Assembly: GCA_018993155.1 (NCBI GenBank)
Contig: JAGKSX010000048.1
Span: 1 to 34,976 of the forward strand
Length of the DNA stretch: 34,976 bases
Direction of reading: 5' to 3'
Origin: Hydrogenophaga sp.
GTDB taxonomy: Bacteria > Pseudomonadota > Gammaproteobacteria > Burkholderiales > Burkholderiaceae_C
A program made the translations under genes and the position numbers. Shown in pieces: positions 7,261 to 15,992 of this stretch (positions are counted from its first letter, which is position 1; every line of letters begins with the position of its first letter). Under the pieces are notes generated by a model. The model was not told the origin of the DNA, did no database searches, and worked only from the letters and a program-made list of their open reading frames with translations.

Positions 7261-9587
7261 GCGACGCCATGATCGGACGCGCCCAGGAGCGCAACGAAGA
7301 CCTGCGCCTGCTGACCGGGCAGGGCCGCTTTGTCGACGACATCAAGCGCCCGGGCATGCTGCACGCCGTGGTGGTGCGCAGCCCGATGGGCCATGCCCGG
7401 GTGCTCGGCATCGACGCCAGCGCCGCGCTGGAACTGCCCGGCGTCGTAGAAGTGATCACCTTCGCCGACATCGCGCCGTGGGCCAGGCCCATTCCGCAGC
7501 GCACCTGCCCGCTGCCCGGCATGGAGAACTTCCTGCAGCGCCCCCTGGCCGAGGACATCGTGCGCTATGTCGGCGAGCCGGTGGCGATGGTGATCGCGGA
7601 AAGCCGCTACATCGCCGAAGACGCGGCCGAGCTGATCCATGTGGACTACGACGGCCTGGAAGCGGCGGTCGATGCCCACGCCGCCGCGCAGAACGCGGTG
7701 CTGATCCACGCCGCGCAGGGCAGCAACATCGCCAGCGCCTACCACGTGGGCCGCGGCGATGTGGACGCCGCCTTCCGCGGCGCGCACTACACCCGCAAGG
7801 AGCGCTTCTACGTGCACCGCCACAGCGCCGTGCCGCTGGAGACGCGCGGGCTGGTGGCCGAATGGGACGCCGCCGCCGGGCACCTGAACGTGTGGGGCGC
7901 CGGCAAGGTGCCCTTCGCCAACCGCGGCATCCTGGCCGGCATGCTGGACCTGCCGCCGTCCGCGATCGACATGATCGAGGTCGATGTCGGCGGCAGCTTC
8001 GGCGTGCGCGGCGACTTCTACCCCGAAGACTTCCTGGTGCCGTTCGCCGCCAGGCTGCTGTGCCGGCCGGTGAAGTGGATCGAGGACCGGCGCGAGAACC
8101 TGATGGCCATGAACCACTCGCGCGAAATGCATTGCGAGCTGGAGATCGCGGTGGACCGCGACGGTCTCATCCAGGGCCTGCGCGGCCAGGTGCTGAGCGA
8201 CCTCGGCGCCTACGTGCGCACCAACTCGGGCGTGATGGCCGGCAAGGGCACCCAGTTCCTGCAAGGCGCCTACGCGATCCCGAACCTGGGTTTCGACGTG
8301 CGCGCGGTCATCCCCAACAAGACACCCGCCGGCACCTACCGGGGGCCGGGTCGCTACGAATCCTGCTTCTTCCGCGAGCGCCTGATCGACATCGCGGCCA
8401 AGGAGATGGGCATCGACCCGGTGGAGTTCCGGCGCAGGAACCTCATCACCGCCGCGCAGATGCCTTACGACGCCGGCCCGCTCGTGCCCGGCCAGCCCAC
8501 CACGGTCTACGACAGCGGCGACTACCCGACGGTGTTCGAGCGCGGTCTGGCGCACTTCGGCTATGACGCCCTCCAGGCCCGCAACGGCCAGCTCATCGAC
8601 GGCCGACTGCACGGCGTGGGCCTGGCGTGTTTCACCGAATCCACCGGCGGCGGCCCGGGCGAACACGCCCGCCTGGAACTGCGTGCGGACGGCAGCTTCG
8701 ACCTCTTCGTCGGCTCCTCCAGCGCAGGGCAGGGTCATGAAACCGTGATGGCGCAGGTGCTGGCCGACGCGCTGGGCGTGCCCTACGACAGCATCCGCGT
8801 GCACCACGGCAGCACCACCTACCTCAAGCAGGGCTTCGGCGCCTACCACTCGCGTTCGGCGGTGATGGGCGGCAGCGCGGTGCTCAAGGTCGGCCAGGCG
8901 ATGCAACGGGTGCTGCTGGAGCGCGCCGCTTCGCTCAACGGCCTGGCGGGTCCGCAAGGCCTGGCCTGGCGCGAAGGCCGGGTGGTGCGGGAGATCGACG
9001 GCGCCGTGATCGCCACGCCGGTGGCCCTGGCCGCCGGCCTGCCGGTGTGCGGCCCGCACGAGCGCGGCCCGGTCAGCGTGGAAACCTCGTTCGAGAACGA
9101 CAAGCTCACCTTCACGTTCGGCCTGCAGCTGGCGCACGTGAGCGTGGACCCCAAGACCGCCCAGGTGAAGGTCGAAAAGTTCCTCTGCGTCGAGGACGTC
9201 GGCCGCATGCTCAACCCGCTGATCGTGCATGGCCAGACCGTGGGCGCCGCCGTGCAAGGCCTGGGCGGCACCTTCCTGGACGAGTTCATCTACGACGAAG
9301 ACGGCCAGCTGATCACGGGCACCTTCGCCGACTACCTGCTGCCCGTGGCCACCGACTTCGAGCATGTCGACGCGCTCACGCTGGAACTGAGCCCCTCGCC
9401 CTCCAACCCGCTGGGGGTCAAAGGCGCGGGCGAAGGCGGCATCATCGGCACCGGCGCCGCGCTGTCCAACGCGGTCAGCAACGCGCTCTCGGGCCTGTCG
9501 GTCTCGGTCACGCGACTGCCGATGTCGCTCGACCGCCTGGCCGCCACGATGCGCGAAGCGCGCAACGCCGAGGGAGCGTCGGCGTGA
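7257..9587 (+). CDS. Molybdenum hydroxylase large (Mo-cofactor) subunit
   Basis: A 776-residue catalytic subunit of the xanthine dehydrogenase/aldehyde oxidase family. It holds the molybdopterin cytosine dinucleotide cofactor and hydroxylates a carbon next to a ring nitrogen. Cofactor motifs include GGSFGVRGDF, TYRGPGRYES and GQGHETVMAQVLADALG; the catalytic glutamate is Glu726 in GVKGAGEGG. The active-site loop lacks the AYRCSFR motif of true CO dehydrogenase, so CO is not the substrate. The start is GTG 7257, with GGAGG at 7246-7250 placed 6 nt upstream; an internal ATG at 7269 is worse spaced. Pathway context makes nicotinate, picolinate or 3-hydroxypyridine the leading substrates. It overlaps nicD by 4 nt. 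Confidence 0.94.
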   Translation: MSDAMIGRAQERNEDLRLLTGQGRFVDDIKRPGMLHAVVVRSPMGHARVLGIDASAALELPGVVEVITFADIAPWARPIPQRTCPLPGMENFLQRPLAEDIVRYVGEPVAMVIAESRYIAEDAAELIHVDYDGLEAAVDAHAAAQNAVLIHAAQGSNIASAYHVGRGDVDAAFRGAHYTRKERFYVHRHSAVPLETRGLVAEWDAAAGHLNVWGAGKVPFANRGILAGMLDLPPSAIDMIEVDVGGSFGVRGDFYPEDFLVPFAARLLCRPVKWIEDRRENLMAMNHSREMHCELEIAVDRDGLIQGLRGQVLSDLGAYVRTNSGVMAGKGTQFLQGAYAIPNLGFDVRAVIPNKTPAGTYRGPGRYESCFFRERLIDIAAKEMGIDPVEFRRRNLITAAQMPYDAGPLVPGQPTTVYDSGDYPTVFERGLAHFGYDALQARNGQLIDGRLHGVGLACFTESTGGGPGEHARLELRADGSFDLFVGSSSAGQGHETVMAQVLADALGVPYDSIRVHHGSTTYLKQGFGAYHSRSAVMGGSAVLKVGQAMQRVLLERAASLNGLAGPQGLAWREGRVVREIDGAVIATPVALAAGLPVCGPHERGPVSVETSFENDKLTFTFGLQLAHVSVDPKTAQVKVEKFLCVEDVGRMLNPLIVHGQTVGAAVQGLGGTFLDEFIYDEDGQLITGTFADYLLPVATDFEHVDALTLELSPSPSNPLGVKGAGEGGIIGTGAALSNAVSNALSGLSVSVTRLPMSLDRLAATMREARNAEGASA

Positions 9588-10393
9588 CCTACCTGCACGG
9601 CCAGCACGTCCGGGCCAACGGCATCCGCCAGCACTACCTGCGCTACGGGGGACGGGGGCCGGTGGTGGTGATCGTGCCGGGCATCGTCAGCCCTGCGGCC
9701 TTGTGGGACCACGTCGGCCGCTGGCTCGGCGAGACGCACGACTGCCACATCCTGGACGTGCGCGGCCGCGGCCTGTCCGAATCGGGCGCCCACCTGGACT
9801 ACGGCGTCGACGCCTGCGCGCAGGACGTGCTGGCCTTCGCACAGGCCCTCGGCCTCGGTCCTTACACGCTGGTCGGTCATTCGATGGGCGCGCGCATTGC
9901 ACTGCGCGCGCTGCGCGCGCCCGGCCATGCGGCGCAGCGCGCCGTGCTGCTGGACCCGCCCACCAGCGGCCCGGGCCGCCGCCCCTACCCCATTCCGATG
10001 GACCGCACGCTGGCCATGGTGCGCGCCGCACACCGGGGCGAGGCCGAAGCGCTGCTGCGCCGCCCGGGCCAGGCGGCCTGGCCCGAAGAACTGCTGGTGC
10101 TGCGCGCACAGTGGCTGGCCACCTGCGACGAGCGCGCGGTCTACGTCACCTACGACGACTTTCACCAGCAGGACATGCTGGCCGACCTGGCCTGCATGAC
10201 CGTTCCCACCCACCTGATCTGCGCGGGCCAGGGCAATGTGGTCTCCAAGCAGGACGTGCAGGACATGCGCAAGCGCCTGCCCGGCCTGCAGGTGGATCGG
10301 CTGATGTCGGCCGGCCACCAGCTGCAGGTGGATGACTTCGCCGGTTTTCGCGAATGCCTGGCACGGGCATTGAACCCGCCGGCACAACCGTAA
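9584..10393 (+). CDS. nicD: N-formylmaleamate deformylase (alpha/beta hydrolase)
   Basis: A 269-residue alpha/beta hydrolase that closely resembles NicD of Pseudomonas putida, which splits N-formylmaleamate into formate and maleamate. Shared stretches include ANGIRQHYLRYGG, LDVRGRGLSESG, LDYGVDAC, GHSMGAR and DPPTSGPGRR. The triad reads Ser100, Asp124 and His245, matching the residues reported for NicD (Ser101, Asp125, His245). The GTG start at 9584 overlaps the large-subunit stop (GTGA) and has AGGGAG 7 nt upstream. It sits directly before nicX, whose product it consumes. Confidence 0.92.
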   Translation: MTYLHGQHVRANGIRQHYLRYGGRGPVVVIVPGIVSPAALWDHVGRWLGETHDCHILDVRGRGLSESGAHLDYGVDACAQDVLAFAQALGLGPYTLVGHSMGARIALRALRAPGHAAQRAVLLDPPTSGPGRRPYPIPMDRTLAMVRAAHRGEAEALLRRPGQAAWPEELLVLRAQWLATCDERAVYVTYDDFHQQDMLADLACMTVPTHLICAGQGNVVSKQDVQDMRKRLPGLQVDRLMSAGHQLQVDDFAGFRECLARALNPPAQP

Positions 10394-10414
10394 GAGCAAG
10401 CAAGGAAAGAACCC

Positions 10415-11458
10415 ATGAAGATCGACGCCGACATGCTGAACGTGCTCACCGAGGAGCTCAAACTCTGCAAGGTGGGGCCGGGCCAGACGATGGTGGTGCT
10501 GAGCGCCGGCGACGAGCGCGCCGAGTGCGCGCACGCGTTCATGGTCGCGGCCAGGCGCCTGGGTGCCACCACCTTCAACCTCAACGTCGCCCGCGACCAG
10601 GCCAACGCCGTGGGCGTGCAGGGCCGCCACCCCATCGTCGGCAACGAGCTGGCGATGCGCACCCTCAAATCCGCCGACATGGTGATCGACATGCTGGGCC
10701 TGCTGTTCTCCAGGGAGCAGAACGAGATCCAGGCGGCGGGCGTTCGCATCCTGCGCGTGATGGAGCCGCTGCATGTCATCAAGGCCATGTTCCCCACCGA
10801 GGACCTGCGCCGCCGCGTCGAGCGCGCCAAGGCCATGCTGGAACAGGCCAGGGAGCTGCGCTTCACCTCCGACGCCGGCACCGACATCCGCTACAAGCTG
10901 GGGCAATACCCCGTGATGTCCGAGTACGGCTACACCGACGAGCCCGGCCGCTGGGACCACCTGCCCTCCGGCTTTGCCTTCACGCAGGGCAACGACGGCG
11001 AGATCGACGGCACCGTGGTGCTGCAACCCGGCGACATCCTCTGCGCGTTCAAGCAGTACGTGCAGTCGCGCGTGGTCCTCCAGGTCGAGAAGGGCATGAT
11101 CGTCGACATCGCGGGCGACGGCCTGGACGCGCAGCTCATCCGCAGCTACATGGAGAGCTTCAACGACCCGCGCGCCTACGCGATCTCGCACATCGGCTGG
11201 GGCCTGAACGAGCGCGCCCGCTGGTACCAGTTCTCCACCACGCGCCACCTGCCCGACGAGCACGTGATGAACGCCCTGTCCTTCTACGGCAACGTGCTGT
11301 TCTCCACCGGCCCCAACCTCGAACTCGGCGGCACCAACGACACCGCCTGCCACATGGACCTGCCGATGCGCCAGTGCAGCCTGTGGCTCGACGGCGTGCA
11401 GATCGTCGACCGCGGCGACGTGGTCCATCCCGACGTGCGTGTCGCTTCCCCTCAGTAA
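10415..11458 (+). CDS. nicX: 2,5-dihydroxypyridine 5,6-dioxygenase
   Basis: A 347-residue non-haem iron dioxygenase of the NicX family, related in fold to M29 aminopeptidases. It opens 2,5-dihydroxypyridine with O2 to N-formylmaleamate. Diagnostic segments are YGYTDEPGRWDHLPSGF, FNDPRAYAISHIGWGL and FYGNVLFSTGPNLELGG. Likely iron ligands are His259, His313 and Asp315 (SHIGW and CHMD), with the same spacing as the His/His/Asp set reported for Pseudomonas NicX. ATG 10415 follows an AAGGAAAG ribosome binding site. This gene gives the firmest evidence that the operon degrades a pyridine through 2,5-dihydroxypyridine. Confidence 0.94.
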   Translation: MKIDADMLNVLTEELKLCKVGPGQTMVVLSAGDERAECAHAFMVAARRLGATTFNLNVARDQANAVGVQGRHPIVGNELAMRTLKSADMVIDMLGLLFSREQNEIQAAGVRILRVMEPLHVIKAMFPTEDLRRRVERAKAMLEQARELRFTSDAGTDIRYKLGQYPVMSEYGYTDEPGRWDHLPSGFAFTQGNDGEIDGTVVLQPGDILCAFKQYVQSRVVLQVEKGMIVDIAGDGLDAQLIRSYMESFNDPRAYAISHIGWGLNERARWYQFSTTRHLPDEHVMNALSFYGNVLFSTGPNLELGGTNDTACHMDLPMRQCSLWLDGVQIVDRGDVVHPDVRVASPQ

Positions 11459-11480
11459 CCCCAACTCCGAAGCCCTCCTC

Positions 11481-12449
11481 ATGAAGACGTTCAGCCCCCT
11501 CCTCCTGGCCGGCCTCGCCATGTTCGCTGCCGCTGCGCCCGCTCAAGCCCAGGCCGACTACCCGAAGCAGCCCATCAAGTTCGTCGTGGGCTTCGCGCCC
11601 GGCGGCGGCACCGACATCCTGGCGCGCATGATCGCCGCGCCGCTGTCGCAGCGCCTGGGCCAGCCCGTGACGGTGGACAACAAGCCCGGCGCCAGCGGCA
11701 CGATCGCCAACATGGCGGTGAAGAACGCCCCGGCCGACGGCTACACGCTGCTCATCGGCGCCAGCGGCGCCATGACGATCAACCCCGCGGTGCAATCGGA
11801 ACTGCCCTACCACCCGATCAACGACTACGACCCGATCACGGTGCTGGGCACCTACCCGATCGTGTTCAGCACCAAGCCGGACCTGCCCGTGACCAACACG
11901 CGGGAACTGATCGAGCGGGCCAAGGCCACACCCGGCGGCCTCAACAGCGGCGGCGCGGGCGTGCTGTTCCAGCTCACCGGCGAGCTGCTCAACCAGCAGG
12001 CCGGCATCTCCACCACCTACGTCGCCTACCGGGGCACCGCACCGGCGGTCACCGCGATCCTGGGCGGCGAGATCGACATGCTCATCGCCGACATCGCACC
12101 CACGCTCCCGCTGATCGAATCCAGACGCATCCGCCCGATCGCCATCACCTCCGCCCAGCGCTCGAAGAACCTGCCGGACGTGCCCACCCTGGCCGAATCC
12201 GGCCTGCCCGGCTTCGATGTGGACGTGTTCGTGGGTCTGTTCGCCCGCAAAGGCACGCCCAAGCCGATCGTGGACCGCCTGCAGCGCGAGATCGCCGCCA
12301 TCGTGGCGAGCGACGAGATCCAGCAGAAGATGGAAAAGATGGGCATCAGCCCTTCCGGCATCACCGCACAGCAGACCGCCGCGCTGGTCAAGCGCGACCT
12401 GGCGAAATACACCGAAGCCGCGCGCCGTGGAAACATCAAGGCAGACTGA
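11481..12449 (+). CDS. TctC/Bug-family periplasmic solute receptor (second copy)
   Basis: A 322-residue Bug-type receptor. A signal peptide ending near AQAQA precedes PIKFVVGFAPGGGTD, VDNKPGASG and NAPADGYTLLIG, the standard family sequence pattern. ATG at 11481 is chosen since it begins the signal peptide; a longer in-frame version from 11439 would overlap nicX. Its stop abuts the CoA-transferase start with no gap. It is clearly a different paralogue from the receptor at 495-1466, so the locus carries one receptor in each operon and no membrane components. The likely ligand is the pyridine growth substrate, inferred from position only. Confidence 0.93.
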   Translation: MKTFSPLLLAGLAMFAAAAPAQAQADYPKQPIKFVVGFAPGGGTDILARMIAAPLSQRLGQPVTVDNKPGASGTIANMAVKNAPADGYTLLIGASGAMTINPAVQSELPYHPINDYDPITVLGTYPIVFSTKPDLPVTNTRELIERAKATPGGLNSGGAGVLFQLTGELLNQQAGISTTYVAYRGTAPAVTAILGGEIDMLIADIAPTLPLIESRRIRPIAITSAQRSKNLPDVPTLAESGLPGFDVDVFVGLFARKGTPKPIVDRLQREIAAIVASDEIQQKMEKMGISPSGITAQQTAALVKRDLAKYTEAARRGNIKAD

Positions 12450-13649
12450 ATGACCGCACCGAAGACTCCCGCTCCCTCCGGACCCCTGCAAGGCGTCCGC
12501 GTCCTCGACCTCACCGCCGTGGTGCTCGGCCCGATCTGCACGCAGGTGCTGGGCGACTACGGCGCGGACGTGATCAAGATCGAATCCCGCGAAGGCGATG
12601 TCATGCGCGGCAACGGCACGCGCAACGGCGGCATGAGCTCGATCTTCCTGAACATCAACCGCAACAAGCGCTCGCTGGTGGTCGACCTCAAGACCCCTGA
12701 GGGCGTGGAGGTGGTGCGCCGCCTGGTCAAGGACGTCGACGTCGTGGTGCACAACATGCGCGTCAAGGCGATCGAGCGCCTGGGCCTCGGCTACGAAGCG
12801 CTGTCGAAGATCAACCCGCGCCTGGTCTACTGCGTGGCCACCGGTTTCGACCAGGACGGCCCCGACCGCGACAAGCCCGCGTTCGACGACACCATCCAGG
12901 CCGCCTGCGGCCTGGTGGGCCTCACGGCGGGCGAAGGCGAAACGCCGAGCTATGTGCGCACCCTGATCGCCGACAAGACCGCCGGCCTGGCCCTGGCCAA
13001 CGCCGTCCTGGCCGCGCTGTACTGCCAGGCCAGGACGGGCCAGGGACAGTATGTCGAGGTGCCGATGTTCGAAACGCTGGTGTCCTTCATGCTCGCCGAG
13101 CACCTGGGCGGCCTCGCCTTCGATCCGCCGGCCGGTGCCGCCGGCTACGCCCGCCTGCTGGGCAGCGGCTCGCGCACCCCGGTGGCCACCTCGGACGGCC
13201 ACATCGCCATCCTTGCCTACACCGTGTCGCATCGCCGTGCCTTGTTCGAGGCGCTCGGCGTTCCCGAGCTGGCCGAGAAATACGGTGCCAAGAGCAACGG
13301 CACCCTGGGCATGTACGACGAGCTGTCCCGGTTCACCCGCCACCAGACCACGGCATACTGGCTCGACCTGTGCGCGCGGCTGGACATCCCGGCGACGAAA
13401 ATCTACCGGCTCGACGACCTGCCGCAGCACCCGCAACTCGCCGCCATCGGCCTGTTTCAACCCACGGAACATGCCACGGAGGGCAAGATCGTCACGGTGC
13501 GGCCGACGACCAAGTTCTCGGCCACACCCGCATCGGTGCGCTCGCTGGCGCCCACGCTGGGCGAGCACAGCCAGGACGTGCTGCGCGAAACCGGCTACGA
13601 CGACGCGCAGATCGCCGACCTGATCAAACGCCAGGTGGTCCTGGGCTGA
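12450..13649 (+). CDS. CaiB/BaiF (class III) CoA-transferase
   Basis: A 399-residue class III CoA-transferase. The N-terminal part has VRVLDLTAVVLGPICTQVLG and GADVIKIES, and the catalytic aspartate is Asp146 in KPAFDDTIQAACG. The C-terminal region ends with the usual PTLGEHSQDVL segment. Enzymes of this family move CoA between carboxylic acids without ATP. A CoA-transferase is not part of the known nicotinate pathway. It may activate the acid oxidised by the divergent acyl-CoA dehydrogenases, or activate maleate or a related diacid. It is placed between the Bug receptor and the CoxG-like gene in the same operon. Confidence 0.93.
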   Translation: MTAPKTPAPSGPLQGVRVLDLTAVVLGPICTQVLGDYGADVIKIESREGDVMRGNGTRNGGMSSIFLNINRNKRSLVVDLKTPEGVEVVRRLVKDVDVVVHNMRVKAIERLGLGYEALSKINPRLVYCVATGFDQDGPDRDKPAFDDTIQAACGLVGLTAGEGETPSYVRTLIADKTAGLALANAVLAALYCQARTGQGQYVEVPMFETLVSFMLAEHLGGLAFDPPAGAAGYARLLGSGSRTPVATSDGHIAILAYTVSHRRALFEALGVPELAEKYGAKSNGTLGMYDELSRFTRHQTTAYWLDLCARLDIPATKIYRLDDLPQHPQLAAIGLFQPTEHATEGKIVTVRPTTKFSATPASVRSLAPTLGEHSQDVLRETGYDDAQIADLIKRQVVLG

Positions 13650-13691
13650 GCGCCACCCTGCACGACACCCCTTTCACATTTCGAGAATCAC

Positions 13692-14264
13692 ATGGAACTC
13701 AACGGCGAACGCACCATTCAGGCGTCGGTGGACACCACCTGGAAAGCACTGAATGACCCCGCAGTGCTCAAGCAATGCATCCCTGGCTGCGAATCGCTGG
13801 AACGCACGGCCGATGACACCTTCACCGCCGCGCTGGCGCTGAAGATCGGCCCCGTCAATGCCAAATTCAAAGGGCTGGTGCGCCTGAGCGACCTGAACCC
13901 GCCGCACAGCTACACGCTGAGTTTCGAGGGCCAGGGCGGCATGGCCGGCTTCGGCAAGGGCACGGCGGCTGTGACGCTCACCGCCGAAGGCGCGTCCCAG
14001 ACGCGCCTGAACTACACCGCCAACGCCAAGGTCGGCGGCAAGATCGCCCAGGTGGGCTCGCGCCTCGTGGACGCCACCGCCGCCAAGATGGCCGAGGACT
14101 TCTTCAAGGCTTTCGAAGCCGCCGTAGAAACGCCCGTGCCCGCCGCCAGCGAAGTCGCGGTGGCCTCCGCCGCGCCCACCGAAACGCCCGCCGCCCGCCG
14201 CCCCTGGCTGTGGGGCGTGGTCGCCACCGCCGCGCTGGTGGCGCTGTACCTGGCCCTGGCCTGA
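13692..14264 (+). CDS. CoxG-like SRPBCC protein with C-terminal membrane anchor
   Basis: A 190-residue protein of the CO dehydrogenase subunit G family. Residues 1-145 form an SRPBCC (START-like) domain beginning [20 protein letters not shown], with ECIPGCE-like CIPGCESLE. An Ala/Pro-rich linker follows, then a single C-terminal hydrophobic helix ([17 protein letters not shown]). CoxG of carboxydotrophs tethers the Mo enzyme to the membrane. The protein here most likely does the same for the hydroxylase encoded upstream, giving it access to the respiratory chain. ATG 13692 lies 42 nt after the CoA-transferase. Confidence 0.9.
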   Translation: MELNGERTIQASVDTTWKALNDPAVLKQCIPGCESLERTADDTFTAALALKIGPVNAKFKGLVRLSDLNPPHSYTLSFEGQGGMAGFGKGTAAVTLTAEGASQTRLNYTANAKVGGKIAQVGSRLVDATAAKMAEDFFKAFEAAVETPVPAASEVAVASAAPTETPAARRPWLWGVVATAALVALYLALA

Positions 14265-14281
14265 ACACGGAGGACTGCCCC

Positions 14282-15031
14282 ATGAAGGTCATCGTCCCCG
14301 TCAAACGCGTGGTGGACTACAACGTCAAGGTTCGCGTCAAGAGCGACGGTACTGGCGTGGACATCGCCAACGTCAAGATGAGCATGAACCCGTTTGACGA
14401 GATCGCGGTGGAAGAAGCCGTGCGCCTGAAGGAGAAGGGCGTGGTCACCGAGGTGATCGCTGTCTCCTGCGGTGTGGCGCAATGCCAGGAGACCCTGCGC
14501 ACGGCCATGGCCATCGGCGCGGACCGCGCCATCCTGGTGGAGACCAGCGAAGAACTGCAGCCCCTGGCCGTGGCCAAGCTGCTCAAGGCGCTGGTGGACA
14601 AGGAACAACCGCAACTGATCATCCTGGGCAAGCAGGCGATCGACGACGACTGCAACCAGACCGGCCAGATGCTGGCCGCGCTGGCCGGCCTGCCGCAGGC
14701 GACCTTCGCCTCCAAGGTCGACGTGGCCGATGGCAAAGCCAGCGTGACGCGCGAAGTGGACGGCGGCCTGGAGACGCTGTCGATCGCGCTGCCGGCCGTC
14801 ATCACGACCGACCTGCGCCTGAACGAGCCGCGTTACGTCACGCTGCCCAACATCATGAAGGCCAAGAAGAAGCCGCTGGAGACGGTCAAGCCCGAAGACC
14901 TGGGTGTGGACGTGAAGCCGCGCATCAAGACCCTCAAGGTCAGCGAGCCGCCCAGGCGCGGTGCCGGGGTGAAGGTGCCCGACGTAGCCGCCCTGGTGGA
15001 CAAACTCAAGAACGAAGCGAAGGTGATCTGA
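14282..15031 (+). CDS. etfB: Electron transfer flavoprotein beta subunit
   Basis: A 249-residue ETF beta subunit. The start [20 protein letters not shown], the AMP-site region [18 protein letters not shown] and the docking segment [19 protein letters not shown] are standard for the family. ATG 14282 has GGAGGA upstream; the in-frame extension from 14210 lies inside the CoxG-like gene. ETF takes electrons from acyl-CoA dehydrogenases and hands them to ETF:quinone oxidoreductase. Its place at the end of the pyridine operon fits a dedicated partner for the two divergent acyl-CoA dehydrogenases. It could also be a housekeeping copy recruited to the locus. Confidence 0.96.
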   Translation: MKVIVPVKRVVDYNVKVRVKSDGTGVDIANVKMSMNPFDEIAVEEAVRLKEKGVVTEVIAVSCGVAQCQETLRTAMAIGADRAILVETSEELQPLAVAKLLKALVDKEQPQLIILGKQAIDDDCNQTGQMLAALAGLPQATFASKVDVADGKASVTREVDGGLETLSIALPAVITTDLRLNEPRYVTLPNIMKAKKKPLETVKPEDLGVDVKPRIKTLKVSEPPRRGAGVKVPDVAALVDKLKNEAKVI

Positions 15032-15976
15032 ATGCCGGTCCTGGTCATTGCCGAACACGACAACGCCGCCCTCAAGGGCGCGACCCTCAACACCGTGACC
15101 GCCGCCGCCCAGTGCGGGGGTGATGTGCACGTCCTCGTGGCTGGCCACAACGCCGCCGCTGCCGCCCAGGCCGCTGCGCAGATCGCTGGCGTGGCCAAGG
15201 TGATCCATGCCGACGCCCCGGGCTTCGAGCACGGCCTGGCCGAGAACGTCGCCGCGCAGGTGCTCGCTCTCGTCAACAATGCGGCCGCCGACTACAGCCA
15301 CATCCTCTTCCCCGCCACCGCCAGCGGCAAGAACGTCGCCCCGCGCGTGGCCGCCACGCTGGACGTGGGCCAGGTCTCCGACATCACCAAGGTCATCAGC
15401 GCCGACACCTTCGAGCGCCCGATCTACGCCGGCAACGCGATCGCCACCGTGCAGAGCACGGATGCCAAGCATGTGATCACCGTGCGCACCACCGGCTTCG
15501 ACCCGGCGGCGGCCACCGGCGGCAGCGCCGCCGTGGAAACCGCCACGGCCGCGGCCGATGACGGCAAGAGCAAGTTCCTGGGCAGCGAGATCGCCAAGAG
15601 CGACCGCCCCGAACTCACCGCCGCGAAGATCATCGTCTCGGGTGGCCGCGCGCTGGGCTCCGCCGAGAAGTTCAACGAGGTGATGACACCGCTGGCCGAC
15701 AAGCTCGGCGCCGCCCTGGGCGCCAGCCGTGCCGCCGTGGACGCGGGTTACGCGCCCAACGACTGGCAGGTGGGCCAGACCGGCAAGATCGTCGCACCTC
15801 AGCTCTACATCGCCGCCGGCATCTCGGGCGCGATCCAGCATCTGGCCGGCATGAAGGACAGCAAGGTCATCGTGGCGATCAACAAGGACCCCGAGGCCCC
15901 GATCTTCTCGGTGGCCGACTACGGCCTGGAGGCCGATCTGTTCACCGCCGTGCCCGAACTCGCTGCAGCGGTGTAG
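15032..15976 (+). CDS. etfA: Electron transfer flavoprotein alpha subunit
   Basis: A 314-residue ETF alpha subunit, starting directly after the etfB stop. The C-terminal FAD domain shows [31 protein letters not shown] and [12 protein letters not shown], the recognised FAD-binding signature. The N-terminal domain is Ala-rich, as is normal. It is the last gene of the rightward operon: the next gene is convergent and ends 17 nt away, leaving no room for a separate terminator of ordinary size. Confidence 0.96.
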   Translation: MPVLVIAEHDNAALKGATLNTVTAAAQCGGDVHVLVAGHNAAAAAQAAAQIAGVAKVIHADAPGFEHGLAENVAAQVLALVNNAAADYSHILFPATASGKNVAPRVAATLDVGQVSDITKVISADTFERPIYAGNAIATVQSTDAKHVITVRTTGFDPAAATGGSAAVETATAAADDGKSKFLGSEIAKSDRPELTAAKIIVSGGRALGSAEKFNEVMTPLADKLGAALGASRAAVDAGYAPNDWQVGQTGKIVAPQLYIAAGISGAIQHLAGMKDSKVIVAINKDPEAPIFSVADYGLEADLFTAVPELAAAV

Positions 15977-15992
15977 CCACGACAGCCAGCGG

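Noticed and set aside
7185-9365. 726-codon minus-strand open frame opposite the Mo subunit
   Set aside because: Shadow of the strongly conserved xanthine dehydrogenase-family gene; no recognisable domain.
5876-9587. Aerobic CO dehydrogenase (coxMSL)
   Set aside because: Gene order and CoxG fit, but the large subunit lacks the AYRCSFR active-site loop and the genes lie among nic genes, so a heterocycle hydroxylase is more likely.
11160-13568. 802-codon minus-strand open frame
   Set aside because: Covers the TctC and CoA-transferase genes in antisense; composition biased to Arg, Gly, Ala and His without motifs.
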